Source: Nocardia niigatensis NBRC 100131 (GTDB lineage: Bacteria > Actinomycetota > Actinomycetes > Mycobacteriales > Mycobacteriaceae). From it: DNA of 64,000 bases. A model generated the notes under the pieces. That model had not been told where the DNA came from. It saw nothing but the letters and a program-made list of their open reading frames with translations, and searched no databases. Of this stretch, positions 1 to 8,267 are shown piece after piece. Location of the stretch: positions 558,001-622,000 of the forward strand of contig NZ_BAGC01000043.1 of the NCBI RefSeq assembly GCF_000308655.1, in the 5' to 3' direction. Numbering within the stretch: the first letter of the stretch is position 1; each line of letters begins with the position of its first letter. The translations under genes were made by a program, and so were the position numbers.

Positions 1-1043
1 GTGATGGGGATGAAGTGCTCGCCACGGACGAACTTGGCGTAGACGGCCGGGGAGTAGAAGTAGCTGAGGAACTTCTTGATGGCCCGCGCCTTGGTGCCGT
101 CCTTCTTGAAGGCCATCAGATGGTCGGCCACACCGAGGGTGGACGGGTCGCCGGTCTTGGTCGGCGAGGGCGCGGTGGCGTACCGCAGGCTCGGATTCTT
201 GGCGGCGATCTGGCTGATGGTCGGCGGCAGCCCCTCGATCATGCCGATCTTGCCCTGGATGAACGCGTTGATGACGTCGAGCCGGTTGGTGGCGCCCGGA
301 TTCGGTTCGGTCACACCGGCATCCGCGATGGCCTTCATGGCCCGCACACCCTCGAGGTTCTGCGGGGTGTCGACGGTGACCCGGCCGCCGTCGGACCAGT
401 TGCCGCCCGCGCCGAAGGTCCAGATCGAGGTCTCGCCCTGGGCCTCCTCGCTGCCCAGCGGCAGCCCGTAGCCGGAGACGCCGCCGAGGGCCTGGACCTT
501 CCTGGCGTCCTCGGTGAGCTCGGTCCACGTCCGGGGCGCTGTGCCGATGCCGGCCTTGGCGAACAGCTCGGTGTTGTAGAACAGGGTGCGGGTGGAGGCG
601 AAAAGCGGTAGCGCCCACTGGGTTCCGTCGATGGAGGCATTGCGGGCGAAGCCGGGCTGGATATCGGCGATCACCACCGCGTCGGCGATATCGGTGGCCG
701 GATAGAGCTGGCCGTCGGTGGCGTAGGTGGAATAGGCGTCGATGTTCAGGATGTCGGGTGTGGTGCCCTTGGACTGCAGCTTGGTGCGCACCACGTCATT
801 GATCGAATCCCAGGATTCCATCGAGAGTTTGACCTTGACATCGGGATTGGCCTGCTGGAAATCCGCGATGATGGCGTCCCACTCGGCCTTCGTCCCGTCG
901 CTGTAGGTGGGTGCGAGGAAGCTGAGCGTATTGGGGTCCGAGTCATCGGATTTGCTCCCGCCGAAACCGCAGGAGGACACCGTCAGCACCAGGCCGGTCA
1001 GCAGCGCCACCGAGGAAAGTGCGCCGCGCAGTGGACATTTCAC
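1..1043 (-). CDS. Sugar ABC transporter substrate-binding lipoprotein (C-terminus beyond window)
   Basis: Family 1 extracellular solute-binding protein that would capture a sugar at the outer face of the membrane for an ABC importer. Reading from a GTG at 1043, the protein opens with a lipoprotein signal peptide whose lipobox ends VSSC at residue 25, then a Gly/Ser/Asp-rich tether and the typical N-lobe (residues about 35-60). Some 347 codons are visible and the frame runs off the left edge, so the last part is missing. A GAGGAG Shine-Dalgarno sequence lies about 8 bases before the GTG, which fixes this start. It is divergent from an amino-sugar catabolic operon, so the ligand is probably an amino sugar or a glycan carrying it; that is inference. 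The permease genes must lie to the left of the window. Confidence 0.9.
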   Translation of the reverse strand, partial: MKCPLRGALSSVALLTGLVLTVSSCGFGGSKSDDSDPNTLSFLAPTYSDGTKAEWDAIIADFQQANPDVKVKLSMESWDSINDVVRTKLQSKGTTPDILNIDAYSTYATDGQLYPATDIADAVVIADIQPGFARNASIDGTQWALPLFASTRTLFYNTELFAKAGIGTAPRTWTELTEDARKVQALGGVSGYGLPLGSEEAQGETSIWTFGAGGNWSDGGRVTVDTPQNLEGVRAMKAIADAGVTEPNPGATNRLDVINAFIQGKIGMIEGLPPTISQIAAKNPSLRYATAPSPTKTGDPSTLGVADHLMAFKKDGTKARAIKKFLSYFYSPAVYAKFVRGEHFIPI

Positions 1044-1101
1044 GACAAGGGCTCCTCAATGTGCACACCCCGCGACACGAATCGCGGATGATGAAGCGAA
1101 C

Positions 1102-1120
1102 GATTCGGTATGTCCGAATC
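1102..1120. promoter_or_regulatory. Inverted repeat, candidate operator between divergent sugar genes
   Basis: GATTCGG and CCGAATC (7-base perfect arms, 5-base spacer) sit midway between the divergent transporter and catabolic genes. A third related half-site, CGAATCG, occurs at 1078-1084. Position and symmetry suggest an operator for a sugar regulator that is not in the window. It does not resemble the Streptomyces DasR dre consensus. Confidence 0.4.
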
Positions 1121-1141
1121 TAACGCGAAGTCTGCTTGAAT

Positions 1142-1179
1142 GTGATCGTTTGACCGGGAAAATTGACATGAACGATCAC
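1142..1179 (+). promoter_or_regulatory. Inverted repeat enclosing the SIS gene start codon
   Basis: GTGATCGTT (1142-1150) and AACGATCAC (1171-1179) are perfect 9-base arms separated by 20 bases. The loop holds the weak GGGAAA ribosome-binding region and the ATG at 1168. It could be a protein operator or an mRNA hairpin that presents or hides the start; the sequence alone cannot decide. Confidence 0.4.
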
Positions 1180-2112
1180 GGGGCCGATCCTGGGTACGTG
1201 CTGCCCGAGGCGAATCGAATCTCCATCCCGGCAAGCCATCTGGCCGCCGAAGTGGCCACCCAGCCCGACGACTGGGCGCGCGCCGAAGCCACCGCCGCCG
1301 CCGGCCGCCACCTGCTGCCCGTCTCGGGTGAGCGGGTGGCCGTACTGGGCTGCGGCACCTCGCTGTTCATGGCCCGCGCCTTCGCGACGCTGCGGGAATC
1401 CGCCGGGCAGGGGCTCACCGACGCGTGGCCGGCCGGGGAACCGCGCGCCCGCGCCTACGACCGCTATCTGGTGATCTGCCGCTCCGGCACCACCACCGAG
1501 GTCCTGGACGCCATCTCCGCACTGCCCGAGGAGATTCCGCGCACGGTCATCACCTCCAGCCCCGCGACGCCGGTCCTGGACATGGCCGACTCGATCCTCA
1601 TCGACGAGGTGGACGAGCGTTCGGTGGTCCAGACCCGGTTCGCCACCACGACACTGGCCCTGCTGCGCTGGCACCTCGGCGAGGATCTGGGCCCGGTGAT
1701 CGCGCAGGCCCGCGCCGTGCTGGCCGAGGATGACGCCGATGCGCTGTTCGGTGTCCGGCGGGCCGAGCAGATCAGTTTCGTGGGAATGGGTTTCGCGGCC
1801 GCGCTCGCCGACGAGGCCGCCCTGAAGTTGCGGGAGTCCTGCCGCTGCTGGACCGAGTCGTATCTGTCCACCGAGTACCGGCACGGCCCGATCAGCATTG
1901 CCGGGCCGGGTCGCGCCGTGTGGGCATTGGGCGCGCAGCCGCCCGGCTTGGCCGACGACATCCGCGCCGCCGGAGCGCATGTCGAGCATCGCGGCCTCGA
2001 CCCCATCGCCGAGCTGGTGCGCGTGCACCGGCTGTGCCTGCTGCGGGCCGCCGACCTGGGTTTGGATCCCGATCACCCGCGCAACCTGACCCGATCGGTC
2101 ATCCTGGGCTGA
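1168..2112 (+). CDS. SIS-domain sugar isomerase/deaminase (AgaS-like)
   Basis: 314-aa double-SIS protein of the AgaS/GlmS-isomerase type. Predicted role: deaminating isomerisation of galactosamine-6-phosphate to tagatose-6-phosphate (or glucosamine-6-P to fructose-6-P). Visible features are a first SIS core around residues 50-160 (GCGTS phosphosugar loop, CRSGTTTE) and a second with the characteristic TEYRHGP segment near residue 235, ending with the DHPRNLTRSV tail common in this family. The frame is open upstream to about 907, but the ATG at 1168 gives the expected family length. Shine-Dalgarno is weak (GGGAAA). First gene of a tight operon with ROK kinase, NagA, PfkB kinase and aldolase. 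Galactosamine versus glucosamine specificity is inferred from the aldolase and kinase context only. Confidence 0.8.
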   Translation: MNDHGADPGYVLPEANRISIPASHLAAEVATQPDDWARAEATAAAGRHLLPVSGERVAVLGCGTSLFMARAFATLRESAGQGLTDAWPAGEPRARAYDRYLVICRSGTTTEVLDAISALPEEIPRTVITSSPATPVLDMADSILIDEVDERSVVQTRFATTTLALLRWHLGEDLGPVIAQARAVLAEDDADALFGVRRAEQISFVGMGFAAALADEAALKLRESCRCWTESYLSTEYRHGPISIAGPGRAVWALGAQPPGLADDIRAAGAHVEHRGLDPIAELVRVHRLCLLRAADLGLDPDHPRNLTRSVILG

Positions 2113-2125
2113 TGGGTGTGCCGTG

Positions 2126-3064
2126 ATGGCTGTCGCAGCAACGGATCTGGTGCTCGCCGTGGACGTCGGGGGCGGCACCACCAAGGCCGAGATCACCGAC
2201 GCGGGCGGCGCCGTCCGGGGCGCGGCGACCGTCGGGACACCGCGCGGCGAGGCCGCCTTCGAGACCATCGAACGGCTCGGCGGCGAGCTGCTGGCGGCCC
2301 TCCCGCCGGACCACCGGCGGCGGGTGACCCGGGCGGCCGTCGTACTGCCCGGGCTGGTCGACGCGGAACGCGGCATCGCGGTCTTCAGCAGCAATCTCGG
2401 CTGGCGGAATGCCAAGGTGGGCAATCGTTTCGCCGACGGCTGGGGCCTTCCGGTGCTGATCGATCACGATGTGACCGTGGCGGGCTGGGCCGAATGGCGG
2501 TTCGGTGCGGGCCGCGGCCTCGACGACGTCTGTGTGCTGATCCTCGGCACCGGTATCAGCGGCACGCTGTCGGTGGGCGGCCGGCTGGTGCGCGCGCCCG
2601 CCGGGCAGTCCGGTCCGGCGCAGGCTGGAGAATACGGCCATATCCCGGTACGCCACCGCGACGGCCTGCCCTGCCCGTGCGGCAATACCGGCTGCGTCGA
2701 GACGGTCGCGTCGGGACCCGCCATCGCGCGAGCCTACGCGGCCCGCACCGGTCGCGAAATCACCGGTGCGGAAACGGTTTTCGCTGCCATCGACACCGAT
2801 CCGGCGGCGCGGGCGGTGGTGGACGATGCCATCGACGCGCTGGCCGAGGCCCTGCTGGGCGTCGTACACGCCGGCTGCCCCGAGCTGATCGTGCTCGGCG
2901 GGGGTCTGGCCCGCGCGGGCGCCGTCCTCACCGACGGTCTGCACGCCCGGCTCACCGCCCTGCTGCGGGTGGTGCCGGTCCCTCGGGTCGCACAGGGCGA
3001 GTTCGGGATTCGCGCCGGACTGATCGGCGCGGCCCACCTGGCCCGGACAGGGGCGCTGCGATGA
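2126..3064 (+). CDS. ROK-family sugar kinase
   Basis: Cytosolic ROK-family kinase of 312 aa, likely phosphorylating the imported N-acetylhexosamine at O6. Seen directly: N-terminal ATP-binding DVGGGTTK, the GTGISG segment near residue 147, a conserved GEYGH, and the ROK zinc signature CPCGNTGCVE near residues 182-191. There is no N-terminal helix-turn-helix, so it is an enzyme rather than a ROK repressor. A GTG at 2123 directly precedes the ATG at 2126 and could also serve as start. It begins 13 bases after the SIS gene and overlaps the next gene by 4 bases (ATGA). Because an ABC importer delivers unphosphorylated sugar, such a kinase is required for the pathway. Confidence 0.85.
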   Translation: MAVAATDLVLAVDVGGGTTKAEITDAGGAVRGAATVGTPRGEAAFETIERLGGELLAALPPDHRRRVTRAAVVLPGLVDAERGIAVFSSNLGWRNAKVGNRFADGWGLPVLIDHDVTVAGWAEWRFGAGRGLDDVCVLILGTGISGTLSVGGRLVRAPAGQSGPAQAGEYGHIPVRHRDGLPCPCGNTGCVETVASGPAIARAYAARTGREITGAETVFAAIDTDPAARAVVDDAIDALAEALLGVVHAGCPELIVLGGGLARAGAVLTDGLHARLTALLRVVPVPRVAQGEFGIRAGLIGAAHLARTGALR

Positions 3065-4218
3065 CCGCGCGGCGCGGACTCGAACTACGCGGCCGGGTGG
3101 TGACCCGCGCGGGGGTGCTGGAGGACGGTGTCGTCACGATCCGGGGCGAGCGGGTGGCCGCGGTGCGACCCGCCACGGAATGGGCCACCACCCACCGCGA
3201 ACTGCCGCCCGAATACGCGGGCACGATCGTCCCGGGCCTGGTGGACATCCACACTCACGGCGGTTTCGGCCACCGCTTCGACACCGAGGATCCAGCGGAG
3301 GCGCGCGCGGCGGCCGCCTTCCATCACCGGCGCGGCTCGACCAGCGTGCTCGCCAGCCTGGTGACCGCGGCGCCCGACACCATGGTCGCCCAGGCCGCGG
3401 TGCTGCGGGCACTCGCCGCCGACGGATCCATCGCCGGTATTCATGTCGAGGGCCCGTTCCTGTCCCGGACCCGCTGTGGCGCCCATGATCTCGGATACCT
3501 GATCGATCCGGACCCGGCGCTCATCGATCGCCTGCTCCGGGCCGCCGACGGCACGCTGCGGGTCATGACCCTGGCCCCCGAACGGGCCGGATTCGACACC
3601 GCAGCCAAGCAATTGGTCGACAGCGGCGTGGTAGTAGCCGTGGGCCACAGTGATTCGACCTTCGCCCGCTTCCGGGCGGCGCTGAGCCCGGAGGGGTCCG
3701 CCACCCTGGTCACCCATCTGGCCAACGGCATGCCGCCGCTGCATCATCGCGCGTCCGGGCCGGTGGCGGCGGGCCTGATCGCGGCGGCCCAGCGGCAGGC
3801 CTTCGTGGAGGTCATCGGGGACGGCGTGCACGTCGATTCCGGCTTCGGCGCACTGGTCTTCGCCACGGCGCCGGACCGCGTGGTGCTGGTCACCGACGCC
3901 ATGCAGGCCGCGGGCATGCCGGATGGGCAGTACCGACTGGGACCGCGGCCGGTCACCGTGGCCGACGGCGTGGCCCGGGTGCCGGGCGGCTCGCTGGCGG
4001 GCGGCACGGCGACCCTGCTGCGCTGCCTGCGCTGGGCGGTGCGGGAGTGCGGCATCCCGCTGTACGACGCGGTCGCGGCCGTCACCTCGACCCCCGCGGA
4101 CGCGGCCGGGCTGGACCAGGTCGGCGACCTGCGGCCGGGCCTGTACGCGGACGCCGTGGTCCTCGACGACGACCTGCACCTGCGGCGAGTGCTGCGCCGG
4201 GGCCGGTGGCTGGCGTGA
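3061..4218 (+). CDS. nagA: N-acetylhexosamine-6-phosphate deacetylase (NagA/AgaA family)
   Basis: 385-aa amidohydrolase that removes the acetyl group of N-acetylglucosamine- or N-acetylgalactosamine-6-phosphate, giving the amino sugar phosphate and acetate. Family motifs in order: HTHG metal site (about residue 63), HVEGPF (about 128), GHSDS (about 197), a THLANGMPP loop (the usual form is THLFNAM), DGVHV, and VTDAM with the catalytic aspartate (about 280). Length matches NagA. The ATG overlaps the ROK stop codon by 4 bases, and its own stop overlaps the next GTG, so translation is probably coupled. NagA and AgaA cannot be told apart from motifs; the tagatose-type neighbours favour AgaA activity. 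Confidence 0.9.
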   Translation: MTARRGLELRGRVVTRAGVLEDGVVTIRGERVAAVRPATEWATTHRELPPEYAGTIVPGLVDIHTHGGFGHRFDTEDPAEARAAAAFHHRRGSTSVLASLVTAAPDTMVAQAAVLRALAADGSIAGIHVEGPFLSRTRCGAHDLGYLIDPDPALIDRLLRAADGTLRVMTLAPERAGFDTAAKQLVDSGVVVAVGHSDSTFARFRAALSPEGSATLVTHLANGMPPLHHRASGPVAAGLIAAAQRQAFVEVIGDGVHVDSGFGALVFATAPDRVVLVTDAMQAAGMPDGQYRLGPRPVTVADGVARVPGGSLAGGTATLLRCLRWAVRECGIPLYDAVAAVTSTPADAAGLDQVGDLRPGLYADAVVLDDDLHLRRVLRRGRWLA

Positions 4219-5156
4219 TCCTCACCGTCACCATGAATCCCGCCTACGACCTGACCTACCGGCTCGAGCGCCTGGAACGCGGGCGCGCCCAGCGGGTGCT
4301 GGCGGTCGAGCAGCGGCTGGGCGGCAAGGGCATCAACGTCACCCGCGTCCTGTGCCAGCTCGGCAGTTCCGTCCGCGCAACGGGATTCGCCGATCACCTG
4401 TTCGCGGCGGCGGCCGGCGCCGAATTCCCCGCCGACTTCGTGCCCGCCCTGCCATGGGTGCGGCGCACCGTGGTGGTCAGCGAATCCCGCGACGGCACCG
4501 CCACGGGCCTGTGGGAGCCGGGGGCCTACGTGCACGAACCTCATGCCGTGGACCGGCTGCTGGATCGGGTCGCGTTCCTGCTGCCCGAGCTGCGCGGACT
4601 GGTGGTGTCCGGTTCGCTGCCCGGCGGCGTGGACGACGGGGTGCCCGCCGAGCTGGCGCGCGCGGCCGTCGCGGCGGGCGTGCCGGCGGTGTGCGATGTC
4701 GACGGCCCGGCCCTGAAGCTGGCGGCCACCGTCCCCGGCATCGTCCTCATGCCCAATCAGGATGAGCTGGAACGGCTCACCGGCATCATCGCCGAGACCC
4801 CGGGTGCCGTGGCGGCCGCCACCCGTCCACTGCTGGCGGCCGGTGTCCGCGCCGTGGTGGCCACGCGCGGCGCGGCGGGCATGGTCGCGGTGACCGCGTC
4901 CGGGGCCTGGTCCGCGACCCTGCCGGAACCATTGCCGGGCAATCCGACCGGCGCGGGCGATGCCGCCGCGGCCGCCGTCATCCGCGCGCTGGCCGCGCCC
5001 GGTGAACCGGACTGGCCGGCCCTGCTCACCGATGCCGTCGCGACTTCCGCGGCGGCCGTGGTGATTCCGGTGGCGGGCGAGATCGATCTGACGCTGCGCG
5101 ACCGCCTCACCCCCGCCGTCCACGTCACCGCGCTCGACCCGGAGTCCCGCCCGTGA
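4215..5156 (+). CDS. PfkB-family hexose-phosphate kinase (1-phosphofructokinase/tagatose-6-P kinase type)
   Basis: 313-aa ribokinase-fold kinase of the LacC/FruK subgroup. It would phosphorylate tagatose-6-phosphate (or a fructose phosphate) to the bisphosphate used by the following aldolase. Signatures: N-terminal TVTMNPAYD, GGKGINV near residue 36 (PfkB signature 1), MPNQDE, and the C-terminal anion hole and catalytic base NPTGAGDA near residue 250. GTG start, overlapping the nagA stop as GTGA, with another GTGA overlap into the aldolase gene. Substrate choice between tagatose-6-P and fructose-1-P is not visible in the sequence; the operon context supports the former. Confidence 0.85.
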   Translation: MILTVTMNPAYDLTYRLERLERGRAQRVLAVEQRLGGKGINVTRVLCQLGSSVRATGFADHLFAAAAGAEFPADFVPALPWVRRTVVVSESRDGTATGLWEPGAYVHEPHAVDRLLDRVAFLLPELRGLVVSGSLPGGVDDGVPAELARAAVAAGVPAVCDVDGPALKLAATVPGIVLMPNQDELERLTGIIAETPGAVAAATRPLLAAGVRAVVATRGAAGMVAVTASGAWSATLPEPLPGNPTGAGDAAAAAVIRALAAPGEPDWPALLTDAVATSAAAVVIPVAGEIDLTLRDRLTPAVHVTALDPESRP

Positions 5157-6010
5157 CGCTGGTCCCGCTCCCCGAGCTGCTCGCCGCCGCCCGTCCAGGC
5201 GGGCTGGGCGCGTTCAATGTCATCACCCTCGAGCACGCGCAGGCCATCGCCGCCGCGGCCGAGTCCGCGAATCGGCCTGCGGTACTACAGATTTCGGAGA
5301 ACACCGTTCGCTATCACCGGGGCCTGAAGCCGCTCGCCCACGCCTGCCTGCACCTGGCCGCCGACAGCGGCGCCGCGCTCGCGGTCCATCTGGACCACGC
5401 CACCTCCCGCGAATTGATCACGCAGGCAGTGGAACTCGGCATCACGTCGGTCATGTACGACGGCTCCGCCCTCGACTACGCCGCCAATGTCGAAGCGACC
5501 GCGACCGTCACCCGCTGGTGCCAGGACCGGGGCGTGCATGTCGAGGCCGAGCTGGGCGCGATCGGCGGCAAGGACGGTGCGCACACCCCGGGCGTGCGCA
5601 CCGATCCGGACGAGGCCGTCGCGTTCGTCGCGGCCACCGGCGTGGACGCGCTGGCCGCGGCCGTCGGCTCGGCCCACGCCATGCGCACCCGCGACGCCGT
5701 GCTGGACACCCGGCTCATCGCCGCCCTGGCCGCGAAACTGCCCGTCCCCCTGGTGCTGCACGGATCGTCGGGTGTCTCCGACACCGGCCTGCGCGCGGCT
5801 GTCCGGCACGGGATGGCGAAGGTCAATATCGCGACCCGTTTGAATATCGCCCTGGCCGAATCGGTTCGAGCCACCCTGGCCGCGCACCCGGACCTCTCCG
5901 ACCCACGCCGCTACCTGGGCCCCGGGCGAACCGCCATCCAGCGCGAGGTCGAGCACTACCTCCGCGTTCTGTCCTCCGGAGGGGAAACGCCGGGTCCCGC
6001 TCGAGCGTGA
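5153..6010 (+). CDS. Class II ketose-bisphosphate aldolase (GatY/KbaY/FbaA type)
   Basis: 285-aa zinc-dependent aldolase that would cleave tagatose- (or fructose-) 1,6-bisphosphate to glyceraldehyde-3-P and dihydroxyacetone-P. Motifs: GAFNV at the N-terminus, HLDHAT (about residue 80) with the catalytic Asp and a Zn-ligand His, VEAELG, GSAHA with a second Zn-binding His, HGSSGV phosphate loop, and KVNIAT. Shorter than the glycolytic class II FBA (about 345 aa), which fits the KbaY/GatY branch. Last gene of the operon; start overlaps the kinase stop (GTGA). It completes a route from transported N-acetylhexosamine to triose phosphates. Confidence 0.88.
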   Translation: MTLVPLPELLAAARPGGLGAFNVITLEHAQAIAAAAESANRPAVLQISENTVRYHRGLKPLAHACLHLAADSGAALAVHLDHATSRELITQAVELGITSVMYDGSALDYAANVEATATVTRWCQDRGVHVEAELGAIGGKDGAHTPGVRTDPDEAVAFVAATGVDALAAAVGSAHAMRTRDAVLDTRLIAALAAKLPVPLVLHGSSGVSDTGLRAAVRHGMAKVNIATRLNIALAESVRATLAAHPDLSDPRRYLGPGRTAIQREVEHYLRVLSSGGETPGPARA

Positions 6011-6026
6011 CGACCGGCCCGCGTAA

Positions 6027-6287
6027 GTGTCCTACGCCGGATCGCACGGGCTGCGCGGCAAGGGCGGCGGCGCCTGCGACGAGGCGGTACGGGTACCGCT
6101 GTGTGCACGGCCGGCGCCGATTCCACCAGCGCCCGAACGCAACTCACCTTCAGCGTGGACCTCGCGCCGCTGCCTGAAGAACGCCCAGGAGCAGGGCATC
6201 GACGACGATGCGCAATCCACTCGCAGCATCGCCGCACGGGCCGAGCGCCTGGGCAACTTCCTGGAGGACTTCCTCACGCCGAAGTGA
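6027..6287 (+). pseudogene. Possible gene remnant, open frame convergent with NmrA gene
   Basis: An 86-codon open frame whose first half has no protein-like character but whose last 38 or so codons read as a charged helical segment (QEQGIDDDAQ, RAERLGNFLEDF) with GC-rich third positions. It looks like the C-terminal end of a lost gene, not an intact one. It overlaps the 3' end of the convergent NmrA-like gene by 14 bases. No family recognised. Confidence 0.22.
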
Positions 6288-7122
6288 CGAACTCGCGCAG
6301 GGTGATCGGCGGGTGGCCGGTGAACCGCTCGATGGACTCGGTCACGCGGAAGAGCTCGTGACCGGATCCGATGGCGGCGAACATGGTCCACAGATGGGTC
6401 AGGTGCTCCACGGCGACCGCGTCGCGGTAGACCGTCATGGCCCACTCGGACCACTCGCCCGGATCCACGTTCCGGTAGGGGACGCCGAACAATTCGGCGG
6501 CCTCGCCGACGGTCATGATCTCGCCCGCCAGCCACAGCACCGGATCCACCGAGCCCTCGGTGCGCAGCACGCCCGCCCCGACCCCGGCCACATCCGCGCC
6601 CGCGATGAGCGGCAGCACGGTGTCCGGGGAACCGAGCGGCAGCGCCAGCTCGCCGCGGTCGCCGATGGCCACCCGCAGGTTCTCGTAGAACACGGCCGCA
6701 CGGAGGTGCACCGCCCCGACGTCCGCGTTGTCGAGCACCTGTTCGGCCACCCAGTGCCGCCGCATGTGCGGAGTGCCCGCCTGCGGATCGGAGCCGAGCT
6801 GCGAGGTGGCGACCACGCGTCGCAGACCCGACCGACGGCCGACGGCCGCGAGAACCGCGGTGGCGTCCAGCATTCCGGCGGTCACCGGATAGATGAAGTA
6901 GGCCCGGCACACGCCCTCCAGCGCGGGCGTCACGGCGGTGATCTCGCGCAGATCGCCGACGACGACCTCGGCGCCGAGATCCTTCAGCTCGGCCGCGCGG
7001 CCGTCGTCGCTGTGCACGAAGGCACGCACCGGCAGGCCCGCGCGCAGCAGGGTCTCGGTGACCAGCCGGCCGGTGCCGCCCTGGCTGCCACCGGCCGCGC
7101 CGGTGACGAGAATCGGTTCCAT
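6274..7122 (-). CDS. NmrA-like NAD(P)-binding protein
   Basis: 282-aa atypical short-chain dehydrogenase of the NmrA/isoflavone-reductase-like family: Rossmann fold with N-terminal LVTGAAGGSQGGTGR, followed by a VVGDLRE segment and no classical YxxxK active site. Such proteins act as redox sensors or quinone/NAD(P)H reductases; the substrate here is unknown. The ATG at 7122 is chosen over upstream alternatives because GAGGAG lies about 7 bases before it and the Rossmann strand then starts at residue 3. Probably co-transcribed with the upstream saccharopine-dehydrogenase-like gene, whose stop lies 11 bases before this start. Confidence 0.8.
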   Translation of the reverse strand: MEPILVTGAAGGSQGGTGRLVTETLLRAGLPVRAFVHSDDGRAAELKDLGAEVVVGDLREITAVTPALEGVCRAYFIYPVTAGMLDATAVLAAVGRRSGLRRVVATSQLGSDPQAGTPHMRRHWVAEQVLDNADVGAVHLRAAVFYENLRVAIGDRGELALPLGSPDTVLPLIAGADVAGVGAGVLRTEGSVDPVLWLAGEIMTVGEAAELFGVPYRNVDPGEWSEWAMTVYRDAVAVEHLTHLWTMFAAIGSGHELFRVTESIERFTGHPPITLREFVTSA

Positions 7123-7133
7123 TGTTCTGCTCC

Positions 7134-8138
7134 TCACGCCGTCGCCGGCAACCGAAGGTCGAATACCCCGCGCGCGGCGACGGTGGTCAGGAAGTCCACG
7201 GCGTCGAAAGCCTCACCGGGACTGGCGACTCCGCTCTTGGCGCCGCCCTCGGCGAGCCGCACCGCCGCCTCCACCGACGCCAGCGCGGCCGCCGACCAGA
7301 GGTCCCGGCCGGTCAGTGTCCCGGCCGCGGAGCCGGCGGGCGCGAGAACCTGTGCGGCGATCATGAACTCGCTGGCGGCCCGGGCCGCCGGCTCGACATC
7401 CTCGCTGGCGAAGGCCTGTTCCTCCTCGAAGGTGCGCGAGGTGAGCTGTGCCTCGACGGCTCTGGCGCGGGTGTGGCGAGGCACCGTGACCGCCTCCGGG
7501 AACGGCACCGGCGCGATCATGGGCCGGGGCCCGACCGGCGGCGGGAAGGCGAAGATCGCCTGCCGCGGTTCCACGAATCCGTACCGAGGCTCCCCGTTTT
7601 CGTAGCCGATGCGATCGGTGTCGGCGAACAGCAGGCGCGCCGTCTCCACCGCGCCGTGCGTCATCATCCAGTTGGTGACGTTGTAGGCCACGGTGATCCG
7701 GTCGATGTCGGAGATCCCGCGCGCGACGGCGCCGGCCAGCAGATCGCCCAGTCCCCCATAGAAACTCACGCTCGGCAGCATGGTGATCCCGGCCCGCTGG
7801 GCGGGCTCGGTGAAGTCGTCGAACAGCCGCTTCACGTGATGGACCTCCACCGCGTGATCGACATAGTGACAACCACCCTCGACGGCGGCCGTGGCGACCG
7901 GCAGCCCCGTGGTGGCGAAGGGCCCCGCGCAGTGGACGATCACGTCGGCGGCCTCGGCCAGCGCCCGCAGCGCGGCCGGATCGTCCAGTGCGGCGGTCAG
8001 CACCCGCGAAGCGCCCAGGGCGGCGAGAGCATCCGGATCCCGCCCGGACACGACGACTTCCTTCCCCCGTGCGATCAGATCGGCGGCGACCAGGCGACCG
8101 GTGTGACCGGTGGCCCCATAGATGGCGAATACGGTCAT
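7134..8138 (-). CDS. Saccharopine dehydrogenase-like NAD(P)-binding protein
   Basis: 334-aa protein with an N-terminal Rossmann fold (IYGATGHTGR) and the arrangement of the saccharopine-dehydrogenase / trans-acting enoyl reductase superfamily, including a CAGPFATTG segment (about residue 80) and GCHYVDHA. Mycolate actinomycetes carry several such proteins, some acting as enoyl reductases on polyketide lipids, but this one is not assigned. The ATG at 8138 starts just before the Rossmann strand; an upstream TTG at 8168 would add ten unlikely residues. Shine-Dalgarno is poor (AAAGAGTT). It heads a two-gene unit with the NmrA-like gene. A TATATA-containing segment near 8190 on the minus strand may be its promoter. 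Confidence 0.78.
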   Translation of the reverse strand: MTVFAIYGATGHTGRLVAADLIARGKEVVVSGRDPDALAALGASRVLTAALDDPAALRALAEAADVIVHCAGPFATTGLPVATAAVEGGCHYVDHAVEVHHVKRLFDDFTEPAQRAGITMLPSVSFYGGLGDLLAGAVARGISDIDRITVAYNVTNWMMTHGAVETARLLFADTDRIGYENGEPRYGFVEPRQAIFAFPPPVGPRPMIAPVPFPEAVTVPRHTRARAVEAQLTSRTFEEEQAFASEDVEPAARAASEFMIAAQVLAPAGSAAGTLTGRDLWSAAALASVEAAVRLAEGGAKSGVASPGEAFDAVDFLTTVAARGVFDLRLPATA

Positions 8139-8267
8139 GAAGATCAACTCTTTTGACTCGACGGGCAATTCGAACGTCTGTTCTCGTATATAGACCGCCG
8201 CGCCGGCGGAAACTCATCGCTCGTCGCCGGGAAATTTCGAATCCGGTTCCGCGGCCCCGGAATTCGA

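Noticed and set aside
1120..2424. Long minus-strand frame opposite the SIS and ROK genes
   Set aside because: Antisense shadow with no recognisable motif; plus-strand genes have clear family signatures.
6027..6160. N-terminal half of the short frame after the aldolase gene as coding sequence
   Set aside because: Composition and codon use are not protein-like; only the distal part looks like a remnant.
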